A stretch of DNA of 8,157 nucleotides from Nocardioidaceae bacterium. GTDB lineage: Bacteria > Actinomycetota > Actinomycetes > Propionibacteriales > Nocardioidaceae. The stretch covers positions 1 through 8,157 of the forward strand of contig JACCSH010000123.1 in assembly GCA_013813125.1 (NCBI GenBank), read 5' to 3'. The notes beneath the pieces were generated by a model. The model worked only from the letters and a program-made list of their open reading frames with translations. It made no database searches and was not told the DNA's origin. This document shows positions 1 to 8,157 of this stretch, piece after piece. The position numbers were made by a program, and so were the translations under genes. Each line of letters begins with the position of its first letter. The stretch's first letter is position 1.

Positions 1-99
1 GATAGGTCCTGCCGACATGTCAGCGCTCAGGGCGTCGAAGTCAGTCGAGTGGGCGATCAGACCGCGCCACTCGAGGTCGGCAAGCACCCGCGGGTTCAC
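1..99 (-). CDS. tyrS: Tyrosyl-tRNA synthetase, N-terminal fragment (cut by window edge)
   Basis: This is the first 33 codons of a minus-strand gene that runs off the left edge. The frame reads VNPRVLADLEWRGLIAHSTD and continues to ...SAGPI. The segment LEWRGLIAHSTD, followed about 10 residues later by A-G-P, is the characteristic opening of bacterial TyrS, just before the class I Rossmann fold and its HIGH-like motif, which lie outside the window. TyrS charges tRNA-Tyr with tyrosine in the cytoplasm. The GTG at 99..97 is chosen because a good Shine-Dalgarno sequence (GGAAGGA, complement of 107-113) lies 7 bases upstream and no better in-frame start is visible. In Mycobacterium tuberculosis mpg and tyrS are neighbours; here an opposite-strand OsmC gene separates them, so tyrS needs its own promoter in the 84-bp gap. 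Too short for certainty, but the match is distinctive. Confidence 0.8.
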   Translation of the reverse strand, partial: MNPRVLADLEWRGLIAHSTDFDALSADMSAGPI

Positions 100-106
100 T
101 AAGTGT

Positions 107-113
107 TCCTTCC
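107..113 (-). promoter_or_regulatory. Ribosome binding site of tyrS
   Basis: On the minus strand this reads GGAAGGA, close to the anti-16S consensus, with 7 bases before the GTG at 99..97. It decides the tyrS start. I saw no clear -10 hexamer for tyrS on the minus strand between here and the OsmC start. Confidence 0.6.
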
Positions 114-146
114 ATCGGGGAGTCGGCCCCAGTGTGCCGTATGACG

Positions 147-183
147 TTCGGGCCCATCGCGGCCCAGCGGGCATACTGCCGAG
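147..183 (+). promoter_or_regulatory. Possible promoter giving a leaderless OsmC transcript
   Basis: A -10-like hexamer CATACT (172-177, matching TATAAT at four of six positions) ends 6 bases before the ATG of the OsmC gene at 184. No Shine-Dalgarno sequence precedes that ATG (GCCGAG only). A transcript starting the usual 6-7 bases after the -10 would begin at or next to the ATG, so it would be leaderless, a common arrangement in actinobacteria. The -35 side is poor (TTCGGG at 147-152 with a 19-base spacer). This is inference from spacing. Confidence 0.35.
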
Positions 184-654
184 ATGAGCCGAAACCGTCG
201 CTATGCCGTCAATGTGGAGTGGACCGGGAATCTCGGCGAGGGGACGGCCGGCTACCGCTCGTATTGCCGCGCCACCCAGGTTTCTGGCGAGTCGAAGGAG
301 ACGATCTCCGGTTCAGCTGATCCAGCGTTCCGAGGTGACGCTTCAGCCTGGAATCCCGAGGAACTGCTCGTGGCCGCGCTCTCCCAGTGTCACCTGCTGT
401 CCTATTTGCATGTGTGCGCAGTCAACGATGTCGTCGTGACGGCATACACAGACTCTGCGGAGGGGACGATGACGCAGGTGGAAGGCAGTGCCCGGTTCAC
501 CGAGGTGGTGCTGCGTCCCCAGGTGACGGTGGCGTCTGCCTCCATGGTGGAACGGGCTGAGCGACTCCACGTCGAGGCCAACGCGGCGTGCTTCATCGCT
601 CGCTCGGTGAACTTCCCCGTGCTGCACCAGCCGACGATCCGCGTGGCGACGTGA
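184..654 (+). CDS. OsmC/Ohr-family peroxide-reducing protein
   Basis: A 156-residue protein of the OsmC/Ohr superfamily, small cytoplasmic thiol peroxidases that reduce organic hydroperoxides with a pair of cysteines. Visible family features are the WNPEELLVAALSQCHLLSYLH block (residues about 57-76), containing Cys69 at the start of the long central helix, and the AACFIARSVNFPV block (about 135-146), containing Cys136. The spacing of 67 residues is close to that of the paired cysteines in E. coli OsmC. The N-terminal half carries the expected beta-rich segment, and the length is normal for the family. A third Cys (Cys78) is not part of the usual pair. Whether it is OsmC, Ohr or a YhfA-like relative cannot be settled by eye, so no symbol is given. 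It is the only plus-strand gene here, divergent from tyrS and convergent with mpg (131-bp gap). Confidence 0.88.
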   Translation: MSRNRRYAVNVEWTGNLGEGTAGYRSYCRATQVSGESKETISGSADPAFRGDASAWNPEELLVAALSQCHLLSYLHVCAVNDVVVTAYTDSAEGTMTQVEGSARFTEVVLRPQVTVASASMVERAERLHVEANAACFIARSVNFPVLHQPTIRVAT

Positions 655-785
655 GCGGGCGTGCTCGACCCGCCTTGCCCTGCGCGTCTCACGCCGCCGT
701 ACCTGCGCCAGCCACCCAGCCATGTTCGCGCACAGCGATTGGTGTCTGGCGTAGCCAAAGCAGCGCCGAACACCCACCGTGTTGA

Positions 786-1487
786 TCACGTGGCGACACC
801 TGTGGCGGGTGGGCCGGCTGGTGCTCGAGGGCTGCGCTTGTATGCCGACACGGTCTGGTCGCCGTACAGCCAGAAGCGCCACGGGACATCGGCCGCCTGA
901 CTGACGCCGACCCGCGGGCCGGTGGCCATCTGCGCCGACTTGTCCGCAACTGAGGCCGCTCTCGCAGTACCCGTTGCGGACAAGCCGGCGGAGCGGGGCG
1001 GAGCCAGGCGCAATGGGCCACCACCGAGCAGGTCGATGGTGTTGTGGCTGCTATTGATCCCGAGCGCCTGGGTGAGGCAGGCAGGGCCGCGGGCGAGAGC
1101 TCGGTCCAAGACTCGTGCGCCTCGTCGTGATCTGGCTAGATCGACGCCTTCCACGACCCGCGCCGCCCGAAGCAGGACCGCCGAGGCGTGACCGTCAGGG
1201 CCAGTGACCACGTTCGCGCACCAGTGCATGCCGTACGAGAGATACACGTAGAGCCGACCAGGCGGGCCGAACATGACCTCGTTGCGGGATGTCGAGCCGC
1301 GAAATGCATGCGAGGCGGGGTCACGCTCGCCGGCATACGCCTCCACTTCGGTCAGCTCGACCGTCACGATCCCCGCCTCGGTCTCGTGTGTGAGAAGCCA
1401 GCCCAGCAGCCGCGGGGCCACCTGCGGTGCTGGTTGTCCGAGCAGCACCCGGATCGGGGATGTCACTCGACCATCATGCGCGAGCAC
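786..1487 (-). CDS. mpg: 3-methyladenine DNA glycosylase (AAG/MPG family)
   Basis: A 233-residue base-excision repair glycosylase that removes alkylated purines such as 3-methyladenine, homologous to human AAG. The catalytic block TEVEAYAGERDPASHAFRG spans residues 46-64; Glu49, just before Ala-Tyr51, matches the general base of human AAG. TSRNEVMFGPPGRLYVYLSYGMHWCANVV follows (66-94), then ARGPACLTQALGI (132-144), RVGV (192-195) and PWRFWLYGDQTVSAY (202-216). The order and residues are those of a full-length, probably active enzyme. The segment between IDL (151-153) and RVGV seems longer than usual, and its residues 166-185 are encoded by an 18-bp inverted repeat. The start is uncertain: the longest frame uses GTG at 1487, inside a 22-bp repeat, while GTG at 1466 gives MTSPIRVLL..., equally good; neither has a convincing Shine-Dalgarno sequence. 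It lies downstream of argH and may be read through from the arginine operon. Confidence 0.93.
   Translation of the reverse strand: MLAHDGRVTSPIRVLLGQPAPQVAPRLLGWLLTHETEAGIVTVELTEVEAYAGERDPASHAFRGSTSRNEVMFGPPGRLYVYLSYGMHWCANVVTGPDGHASAVLLRAARVVEGVDLARSRRGARVLDRALARGPACLTQALGINSSHNTIDLLGGGPLRLAPPRSAGLSATGTARAASVADKSAQMATGPRVGVSQAADVPWRFWLYGDQTVSAYKRSPRAPAGPPATGVAT
933..990. repeat. 18-bp inverted repeat within mpg, 22-base loop
   Basis: The left arm at 933-950 (cgccgacttgtccgcaac) and the reverse complement of the right arm at 973-990 agree at 17 of 18 positions. The one mismatch (938 against 985) is A/C on the plus strand but becomes a G-U wobble in the minus-strand mRNA, so the mpg message can form an uninterrupted 18-pair stem with a 22-base loop. 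The element stays in frame and encodes mpg residues 166-185. No transposase or U-tract accompanies it. Confidence 0.85.
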
Positions 1488-1558
1488 CGCGTCAGTGGCG
1501 TCCTTGAACCCTCTCGCGACGCTGGGTGTCGGTGTGATGTGCGAGCACCGCGTCAGTG
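1476..1558. repeat. Pair of 22-bp direct repeats at the mpg start (61-bp period)
   Basis: Copy 1 at 1476-1497 and copy 2 at 1537-1558 share the 18-mer gcgagcaccgcgtcagtg exactly, and agree at 21 of 22 positions overall. Read on the minus strand, each copy contains CACTGACGCGGTG: a TGA, then CGC and G, then a GTG. In copy 2 the TGA ends the 52-codon frame downstream of argH. In copy 1 the GTG is the longest-frame start of mpg. Between them runs an 18-codon frame from the copy 2 GTG (1548) to the copy 1 TGA (1492). The sequence between the copies is not itself repeated. Confidence 0.85.
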
Positions 1559-1711
1559 AGAGTCCCCGACACGGGACCGGAGCTCGGCGAGCTGGTCTGT
1601 TATGCCGTCGCGCGTCGTACTGCGGCGCCCGTTGATCGATGCGAACAAACCGTCAGCGCCACTGAGGGCGGCCGTACAACGGGTCGTGGTCTGAGTAGAT
1701 CGCGGAGCCAC
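1553..1711 (-). CDS. Possible 52-residue ORF resembling a diverged copy of the argH 3' end
   Basis: A short frame from GTG (1711) to TGA (1555..1553), starting only 2 bases after the argH stop, which would suit translational coupling. The visible sequence is polar with a helical end, RDGITDQLAELRSRV. Residues 19-45 align without a gap to ArgH residues 452-478, with 11 of 27 identical (including QLAELR) plus several conservative pairs (E/D, D/N, V/I), and both frames stop exactly seven residues after QLAELR. By hand the matching 81 bases are about two thirds identical. About 71% of its third positions are G or C, modest for this region. It carries no ArgH catalytic motif, so it is either an eroded duplicate or leftover of an older argH, or a small real gene. 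No Shine-Dalgarno sequence is evident. Translation is unproven. Confidence 0.38.
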   Translation of the reverse strand: MAPRSTQTTTRCTAALSGADGLFASINGRRSTTRDGITDQLAELRSRVGDSH

Positions 1712-1713
1712 CT

Positions 1714-4387
<2,674 letters not shown>

Positions 4388-4391
<4 letters not shown>

Positions 4392-4954
4392 GAGTTCTCC
4401 TTGTCAGGTGCTTGCGGTTTAACAGGTGGTGCTTGCGGTTCAACACCCGCTGCGGCGAGGTTGAGCAGGCGTGCGGCGAGTGAAATCCCACCGTCGGGGT
4501 CTCGGCTGATGACAACGACCGTGTCATCACCGGCGATGCATCCCAAGACTGCAGTCAGGGCGGCCTTGTCGAGGGACGACGCCAAAAACTGAGCGGCGCC
4601 GGGTGGGGTGCGCAGGACCGCCAGGTTCGCCGATCCCTCTGCGCTCACCAGCAGTTCGTTGCAGAGTCGGGCGAGGCGATGCTCGGTCGCAGCCGAATCG
4701 TTGGCGGAGCTAGGGGTGCGATCACCGCCCTCGCCCGGTACGGCGTAAACGAGAACTCCCCGGGCGTCTCGAACACGTACCGCGTCGAGCTCAACCAGGT
4801 CGCGGGAAAGTGTTGCCTGCGTGACCCGCACGCCCGATTCGGCGAGTAGGTCCGAGAGTTCGGCTTGGGAGCGGACGGAGTGGCGCCACAGCAGGTCGAC
4901 GATTCGCTGGTGCCGTGCGGTCTTGCTGGTGGCCACGTGGAGGTCAGCGCTCAT
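4388..4954 (-). CDS. argR: Arginine repressor ArgR
   Basis: A 188-residue arginine-dependent DNA-binding regulator; the family forms hexamers that repress the arg genes when arginine is bound. The N-terminal winged helix-turn-helix covers about residues 13-72, with [12 protein letters not shown] and the recognition segment [13 protein letters not shown]. The C-terminal oligomerisation and arginine-binding domain follows, with [15 protein letters not shown] (138-152); the paired Asp143-Asp144 correspond to the arginine-contacting aspartates of the family. Placement inside the operon it presumably controls suggests autoregulation, though no ARG box can be assessed because the operon promoter is outside the window. 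The protein ends in a proline-rich tail (about 169-188) made by a 21-bp tandem duplication. ATG at 4954 overlaps the TGA of the argF-like micro-frame as ATGA. Its Shine-Dalgarno sequence is weak. Confidence 0.96.
4397..4402 (-). promoter_or_regulatory. Ribosome binding site of argG, inside argR
   Basis: The minus strand reads AAGGAG, 5 bases before the GTG start of argG at 4391. It lies in the last codons of argR and fixes the argG start at the GTGA overlap. It is the strongest site of its kind within the operon. Confidence 0.7.
4407..4448. repeat. 21-bp tandem repeat in the argR 3' end (2 copies)
   Basis: Units 4407-4427 and 4428-4448 agree at 17 of 21 positions and share the 13-mer ggtgcttgcggtt. 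The period is a multiple of three, so it adds seven residues in frame and yields the ArgR tail pattern VEPQAP then VKPQAP. It lies just upstream of the argG ribosome binding site. Confidence 0.8.
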
Positions 4955-5013
4955 GGGACCTGCCTGTGGAGCGCCGAGAGCGACACGTCATCGGGCAGAA
5001 GATGACCAGTCAC
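4951..5013 (-). pseudogene. argF: 20-codon remnant of argF (ornithine carbamoyltransferase)
   Basis: Between argD and argR, where actinobacterial operons carry argF, there is only a 20-codon frame. It starts with GTG (5013..5011) overlapping the argD stop as GTGA and ends with TGA (4953..4951) overlapping the argR ATG as ATGA. Its first residues, VTGHLLPDD, resemble the usual actinobacterial ArgF opening (as I recall it, M-x-R-H-F/L-L-R-D-D-D-L-S), matching at the His-x-Leu and Asp-Asp positions. The rest, ending in LHRQVP, is not recognisable. Both ends keep the coupling overlaps used across this operon, so the simplest reading is an in-frame deletion of nearly all of argF, leaving the edges. 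None of the catalytic ArgF motifs remain (carbamoyl-phosphate binding STRT, HCLP), so it cannot be an active enzyme. It could also be an assembly collapse, or a micro-frame kept for coupling argD to argR. Confidence 0.6.
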
Positions 5014-6233
5014 GAGGTCGCCTGTTTCGATGCGTCGATGAGGTCCGGAAGTACCTCGACGAAGGTGTCGAGCTGCTCCGACGTGATGATGAGCGGAGGT
5101 GCCAAGCGAATCGTCGAGGGCGTTGGCGCGTTGACGATGAACCCCTGCTCCAACGCCGTCGTCGCGACTTGGCCCGCAACCGGCTCCCTGAGCACGATCG
5201 CGCGCAACAGGCCCCGCCCGCGCACTTGTTCGACGAGCGGATGGCGCAGGGCGGCCACCTGGCCCGGCAACCGGTCCCCAACGCCGCGTACCTGCTCGAG
5301 CAGACCGTCGCGCTCTATCACGCCGATCGTCGCCAGGGCGGCCACCGACGCTACCGGGTTTCCCCCAAACGTTGTTCCATGGTCACCTGGTCCGAGCAGC
5401 ACTCCACTCGCGCCGACCCCGATGCAGGCACCGATCGGAAACCCCGAGCCGAGCCCCTTGGCAAGGGTCAGAAGGTCGGGGACCACGCCGCTGTCCGAGT
5501 GCGCGAACCACGCGCCGGTACGGCCGACTCCGGTCTGCACCTCATCGAGCCAGAGCAGGGCCCCGGAGCGGGAGCAGATGTCGCGGGCCGAGCGAAGGTA
5601 GCTGGCAGGTGGCTCGACTACGCCGGCCTCGCCCTGGATCGGCTCAACCACGAAGGCGGCGGTGTCGCCGTCGACGGCGGCTGCCAGGGCGCCGGCGTCG
5701 CCGTACTCGACGAACGTCACATCGCCGGGCAGAGGTGCGAACGCCTCTCGGTACGCCGGTTTCCAGGTGAGGGCGAGCGCGCCCATCGAGCGACCGTGGA
5801 ACGCGTTGACCGTGGAGACGAGCTTGGTGCGGCCGGTACGCCGGGTGGCCTTGAATGCCGCCTCGTTGGCTTCGGTGCCGGAGTTGGTGAAGAAGACCCG
5901 GCCGTCATGTCCTAGCAAGCCGAGCAGACGCTCGGCTAAGGCGATCTGAGGCGGAGTGGCGAAGAAGTTGGAGACGTGACCAAGCGTGGCGAGCTGGCTG
6001 GTGACCGCGGCGTGGACGACAGGGTGAGCGTGGCCGAGGGAGTTGACGGCGATCCCGCCGAGAAGGTCGAGATAGCGGTTGCCGTCGGCGTCCCAGACAT
6101 AGCAGCCCTCGCCACGGACCAGGACTCGCTGCGGAGGGCCGAACGTGTTCATGATCGAGTCGGCATAACGCTCGGTCAGCTCTGCTCCAGTGGGTGCCGC
6201 GCTCTGACGTGCGGGGCTCGCCTGCCCGGTCAC
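5010..6233 (-). CDS. argD: Acetylornithine aminotransferase
   Basis: A 407-residue PLP-dependent class III aminotransferase that converts N-acetylglutamate semialdehyde to N-acetylornithine with glutamate as amino donor; enzymes of this family often also serve the lysine pathway. Visible are [13 protein letters not shown] (59-71), the PLP-phosphate block [16 protein letters not shown] (116-131), NAFHGRSMG (143-151), [12 protein letters not shown] (229-240) with Asp230 contacting the pyridine nitrogen, and [13 protein letters not shown] (257-269) with Lys259 as the PLP Schiff-base lysine. The open frame extends upstream to 6404, but that part is low-complexity antisense-like sequence over argB. 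GTG at 6233 is chosen because it overlaps the argB stop as GTGA, has a GAGAGG site 7 bases upstream, and gives the normal family length. It is followed by the argF-like remnant rather than a full argF. Confidence 0.97.
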   Translation of the reverse strand: MTGQASPARQSAAPTGAELTERYADSIMNTFGPPQRVLVRGEGCYVWDADGNRYLDLLGGIAVNSLGHAHPVVHAAVTSQLATLGHVSNFFATPPQIALAERLLGLLGHDGRVFFTNSGTEANEAAFKATRRTGRTKLVSTVNAFHGRSMGALALTWKPAYREAFAPLPGDVTFVEYGDAGALAAAVDGDTAAFVVEPIQGEAGVVEPPASYLRSARDICSRSGALLWLDEVQTGVGRTGAWFAHSDSGVVPDLLTLAKGLGSGFPIGACIGVGASGVLLGPGDHGTTFGGNPVASVAALATIGVIERDGLLEQVRGVGDRLPGQVAALRHPLVEQVRGRGLLRAIVLREPVAGQVATTALEQGFIVNAPTPSTIRLAPPLIITSEQLDTFVEVLPDLIDASKQATS

Positions 6234-7162
6234 AACTTCGCCTCTCGGTTCGCGTGCAGCGCTGTGCGGATTCTGGTCGGCGTATCCGGCAGCACCTGCG
6301 TTCCGACACCCTCGGCAGTGAAGATCTCCAGCAGCACCGCGTGCGGTTCCCGCCCGTCGACGACGGTAGCCCGCGGAACGCCCCCCCGCACCGCCTTGAG
6401 GCACGCACCCATCTTCGGCACCATGCCGCTGGTCAGGCTCGGCATCAGCTCGTGCAACGCGTCGACACCGATCTCGCCGATGATGTCGTCGCTTGCAGGC
6501 CAGTCGCGGTACAGGCCCTCGACGTCGGTGAGCACGAGCAGCTTCTCGGCGCCGAGCGCCACCGCCAGAGCGGCAGCCGCCGTGTCGGCGTTTACGTTGT
6601 GCACCTGGCCGGTCTCATCGGGTGCGACGCTGGACACCACGGGAATCCGCCCTGCGTCGATGAGGTCCTGCACGGCCTCGGGCCGGACGTCACTCACCTC
6701 GCCCACAAGACCGAGGTCGACGTCTACCCCGTCAACCACGGTGGTCGTCCGCTTAGCGAGGAACAACCCGGCGTCTTCGCCGGAGAGCCCGACCGCGAGC
6801 CGTCCGTGCTGATTGAGCAACCCGACAAGCTCCCTACCGACCTGCCCCACGAGGACCATGCGGACGACGTCCATCGCTTCGGGTGTCGTCACCCGCAGGC
6901 CACTCCGGAACTGCGACTCGATGCCGAGGCGTTCCAGCATCGAGCTGATCTGCGGGCCACCCCCGTGGACCACGACCGGCCGGAAACCGGCATACCGCAG
7001 CCACACGATGTCCTTGGCGAAGTCTCGTTTGAGGGCGTCGTCGGTCATGGCGTTGCCGCCGTACTTCACCACTATTGTCTTGCCGTGGTACTTCTCCAGC
7101 CAGGGCAGCGCCTCGGCCAGAGTCGCCGCCTTGGCGGTCGCCTGTTGCCAGTCGATGGTCAT
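6230..7162 (-). CDS. argB: Acetylglutamate kinase
   Basis: A 310-residue amino-acid kinase that phosphorylates N-acetylglutamate. Motifs in order: VVKYGGNA (31-38), VVHGGGPQI (64-72), [13 protein letters not shown] (88-100), [11 protein letters not shown] (190-200), LTDVEGLY (211-218) and GMVPKMGAC (246-254). The N terminus carries an amphipathic helix (about residues 4-25) before the first beta strand; this extension is the mark of hexameric, arginine-inhibited NAGK enzymes, so feedback control by arginine is likely, although that is family inference. ATG at 7162 overlaps the argJ stop as ATGA, and the 3' end overlaps argD by 4 bases. No strong Shine-Dalgarno sequence precedes it, consistent with coupling to argJ. 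Confidence 0.98.
   Translation of the reverse strand: MTIDWQQATAKAATLAEALPWLEKYHGKTIVVKYGGNAMTDDALKRDFAKDIVWLRYAGFRPVVVHGGGPQISSMLERLGIESQFRSGLRVTTPEAMDVVRMVLVGQVGRELVGLLNQHGRLAVGLSGEDAGLFLAKRTTTVVDGVDVDLGLVGEVSDVRPEAVQDLIDAGRIPVVSSVAPDETGQVHNVNADTAAAALAVALGAEKLLVLTDVEGLYRDWPASDDIIGEIGVDALHELMPSLTSGMVPKMGACLKAVRGGVPRATVVDGREPHAVLLEIFTAEGVGTQVLPDTPTRIRTALHANREAKL
6241..6246 (-). promoter_or_regulatory. Ribosome binding site deciding the argD start
   Basis: GAGAGG on the minus strand, 7 bases before the GTG at 6233, within the last codons of argB. It supports the short argD start over the longer in-frame extension reaching 6404. Confidence 0.55.
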
Positions 7163-8157
7163 GAGGAGTAGGCCGAGTTCTCGTGGACGTAGGCCGTGGT
7201 CAGATCATTTGTCCACACCGTGGCCGTGGCGTCGCCGGACTTAAGGTCGATGTCGACCGCGACTTCGCGGGCGGACAAATCAACCTCGCCGCGGCCCGCG
7301 GAAGGAGTGGAGCTGCGGCACACCTCCACGCCGTTGAGGGCTACGTCGAGGTCAGCCGGGTCGAAGGCCGCCCGGGTCGTGCCGACGGCTGCCAGAATGC
7401 GGCCCCAGTTGGGGTCTCGCCCGTAGATCGCGCACTTGAAGAGGTTGCTGCGAGCGACCGCGCGGGCGACAGCCACGGCGTCTTCTTCGCTGGCGGCACC
7501 GAGCACCTTGATGGCGATGTCGTGCTCCGACCCCTCGGCGTCGCGCAGCAACTGCTGCGCCAAGTCGGCGCACAAGGCGGTCACTGCTGCACTGAATTCG
7601 TCGTACGTCGGTGACACCCCGCTTGCTGCCGAGGCGAGCAGCACAACGGCGTCATTGGTCGACATACAGCCGTCGGAGTCAAGGCGGTCGAAAGTCACCC
7701 GGGTCGCGGAACGCAACGCCCGGTCAGCGTCCGCCGCGGTGACATCGGCGTCGGTGGTGAGAAACACCAGCATGGTGGCGAGGCCTGGCGCCAGCATCCC
7801 GGCGCCTTTGGCGATGCCGCCGATGGACCAACCCGTTGCCTCGACGACGGCCGACTTGCTCACCGAGTCGGTGGTCATGATCGCCGCTGCCGCATCGCGG
7901 CCACCCGTCTCGCCGAGCTGCGCTGCGGCGCTGCGGACGCCGTCGAGCAGCGTGTCGGAGTCGTTGAGCAAACCGATAAGGCCAGTCGAACAAACAAGTA
8001 CGTCGAGGGGTGCGCAGCCGACGAGGTCTGCCGCCAACTCCGCGGTGGCATGGGTCAGCTGGAAGCCAGCTGCGCCGGTATAACAGTTGGCACCACCGGA
8101 GTTGGCAACGATGACACGCGCCTTGCCGTCCTTGGCCGCCTGTTCGCTCCACAAGAC
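7159..8157 (-). CDS. argJ: Glutamate N-acetyltransferase ArgJ, 5' end missing
   Basis: The last 332 codons of ArgJ; the frame continues off the right edge, so about 60-70 N-terminal residues are absent. ArgJ moves the acetyl group from N-acetylornithine to glutamate, recycling it; some versions also use acetyl-CoA. Visible are [14 protein letters not shown] with the actinobacterial form of the NSG-AN block, VCSTGLIG (oxyanion region), IMTTD, then [21 protein letters not shown]. The Ala-Thr pair in that last block is where the family cleaves itself, and the Thr becomes the N-terminal nucleophile of the beta chain. [26 protein letters not shown] and the C-terminal ENSAYSS are also typical. The TTG at 8154 is an internal Leu codon (VLWSEQ), not a start. 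It overlaps argB by 4 bases. All expected catalytic features within the visible part are intact. Confidence 0.97.
   Translation of the reverse strand, partial: VLWSEQAAKDGKARVIVANSGGANCYTGAAGFQLTHATAELAADLVGCAPLDVLVCSTGLIGLLNDSDTLLDGVRSAAAQLGETGGRDAAAAIMTTDSVSKSAVVEATGWSIGGIAKGAGMLAPGLATMLVFLTTDADVTAADADRALRSATRVTFDRLDSDGCMSTNDAVVLLASAASGVSPTYDEFSAAVTALCADLAQQLLRDAEGSEHDIAIKVLGAASEEDAVAVARAVARSNLFKCAIYGRDPNWGRILAAVGTTRAAFDPADLDVALNGVEVCRSSTPSAGRGEVDLSAREVAVDIDLKSGDATATVWTNDLTTAYVHENSAYSS

Noticed and set aside
100..183. T-box or other riboswitch upstream of tyrS
   Set aside because: Only 84 bases separate the two divergent starts, too short for a T-box leader, and no T-box core sequence is visible. 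The GGGG/CCCC pairing at about 117-130 is too short to mean much.
655..673. Hairpin GCGGG / CCCGC with 9-base loop right after the OsmC stop, as a terminator
   Set aside because: The stem is only 5 bp and no T-run follows; too weak to call. The 131-bp convergent gap (655-785) otherwise shows no gene, and the 5-bp AACAC/GTGTT stem at 769-783 is no better.
1575..1597. Hairpin GACC-GG-AGCTC / GAGCT-GGTC in the argH-mpg spacer as an operon terminator
   Set aside because: It has a two-base bulge and no U-tract on the minus strand, and the AGCTCGGCGAGCT core recurs in the argH coding sequence at 1742-1754, so it is better explained as the codons for LAEL.
6234..6404. Upstream extension of the argD frame by 57 codons
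   Set aside because: Arg/Gly/Ala-rich sequence lying over argB codons in another frame; the GTG at 6233 has a ribosome binding site, the GTGA overlap and the normal family length.
6194..7171. Long plus-strand frame of 325 codons opposite argB
   Set aside because: Antisense shadow of argB with a His/Arg/Gly-rich composition and no domain; argB on the other strand is complete.

Overview
The window looks like a chromosomal segment of a high-GC actinobacterium. The basis is strong G/C preference at third codon positions, heavy use of GTG starts, the operon order argJ-argB-argD-(argF)-argR-argG-argH, and mpg and tyrS downstream of it, a neighbourhood familiar from actinobacteria. I cannot name a genus from sequence alone.

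Layout, in the direction of transcription of the main operon (minus strand, right to left): argJ (5' end cut by the window edge), argB, argD, a 20-codon frame where argF would normally sit, argR, argG, argH, a 52-codon frame, and mpg (3-methyladenine DNA glycosylase). An OsmC-family gene then lies on the plus strand, convergent with mpg. The first 33 codons of tyrS leave the left edge on the minus strand, divergent from the OsmC gene.

The operon carries most of arginine synthesis. ArgJ and ArgB handle the acetylated intermediates, ArgD makes acetylornithine, ArgG and ArgH turn citrulline into arginine, and ArgR is the arginine-responsive repressor. argC is presumably just beyond the right edge. 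The ornithine-to-citrulline step (ArgF) has no intact gene here. Every junction from argJ to argH is a 4-base stop/start overlap (ATGA or GTGA), which implies tight translational coupling. The only exception is argD to argR. There a 20-codon frame opens with GTGA on the argD stop, closes with ATGA on the argR start, and begins like ArgF (VTGHLLPDD...). I read it as the scar of an in-frame argF deletion; this is the most interesting point in the window.

Downstream of argH the sequence has been rearranged. The 52-codon frame begins 2 bases after the argH stop and aligns without gaps to the argH 3' end. A 22-bp direct repeat carries a stop/start module at the mpg start. Inside mpg an 18-bp inverted repeat sits where the protein seems longer than its relatives. 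Nothing in the window indicates a complete mobile element, CRISPR array, RNA gene or phage region.
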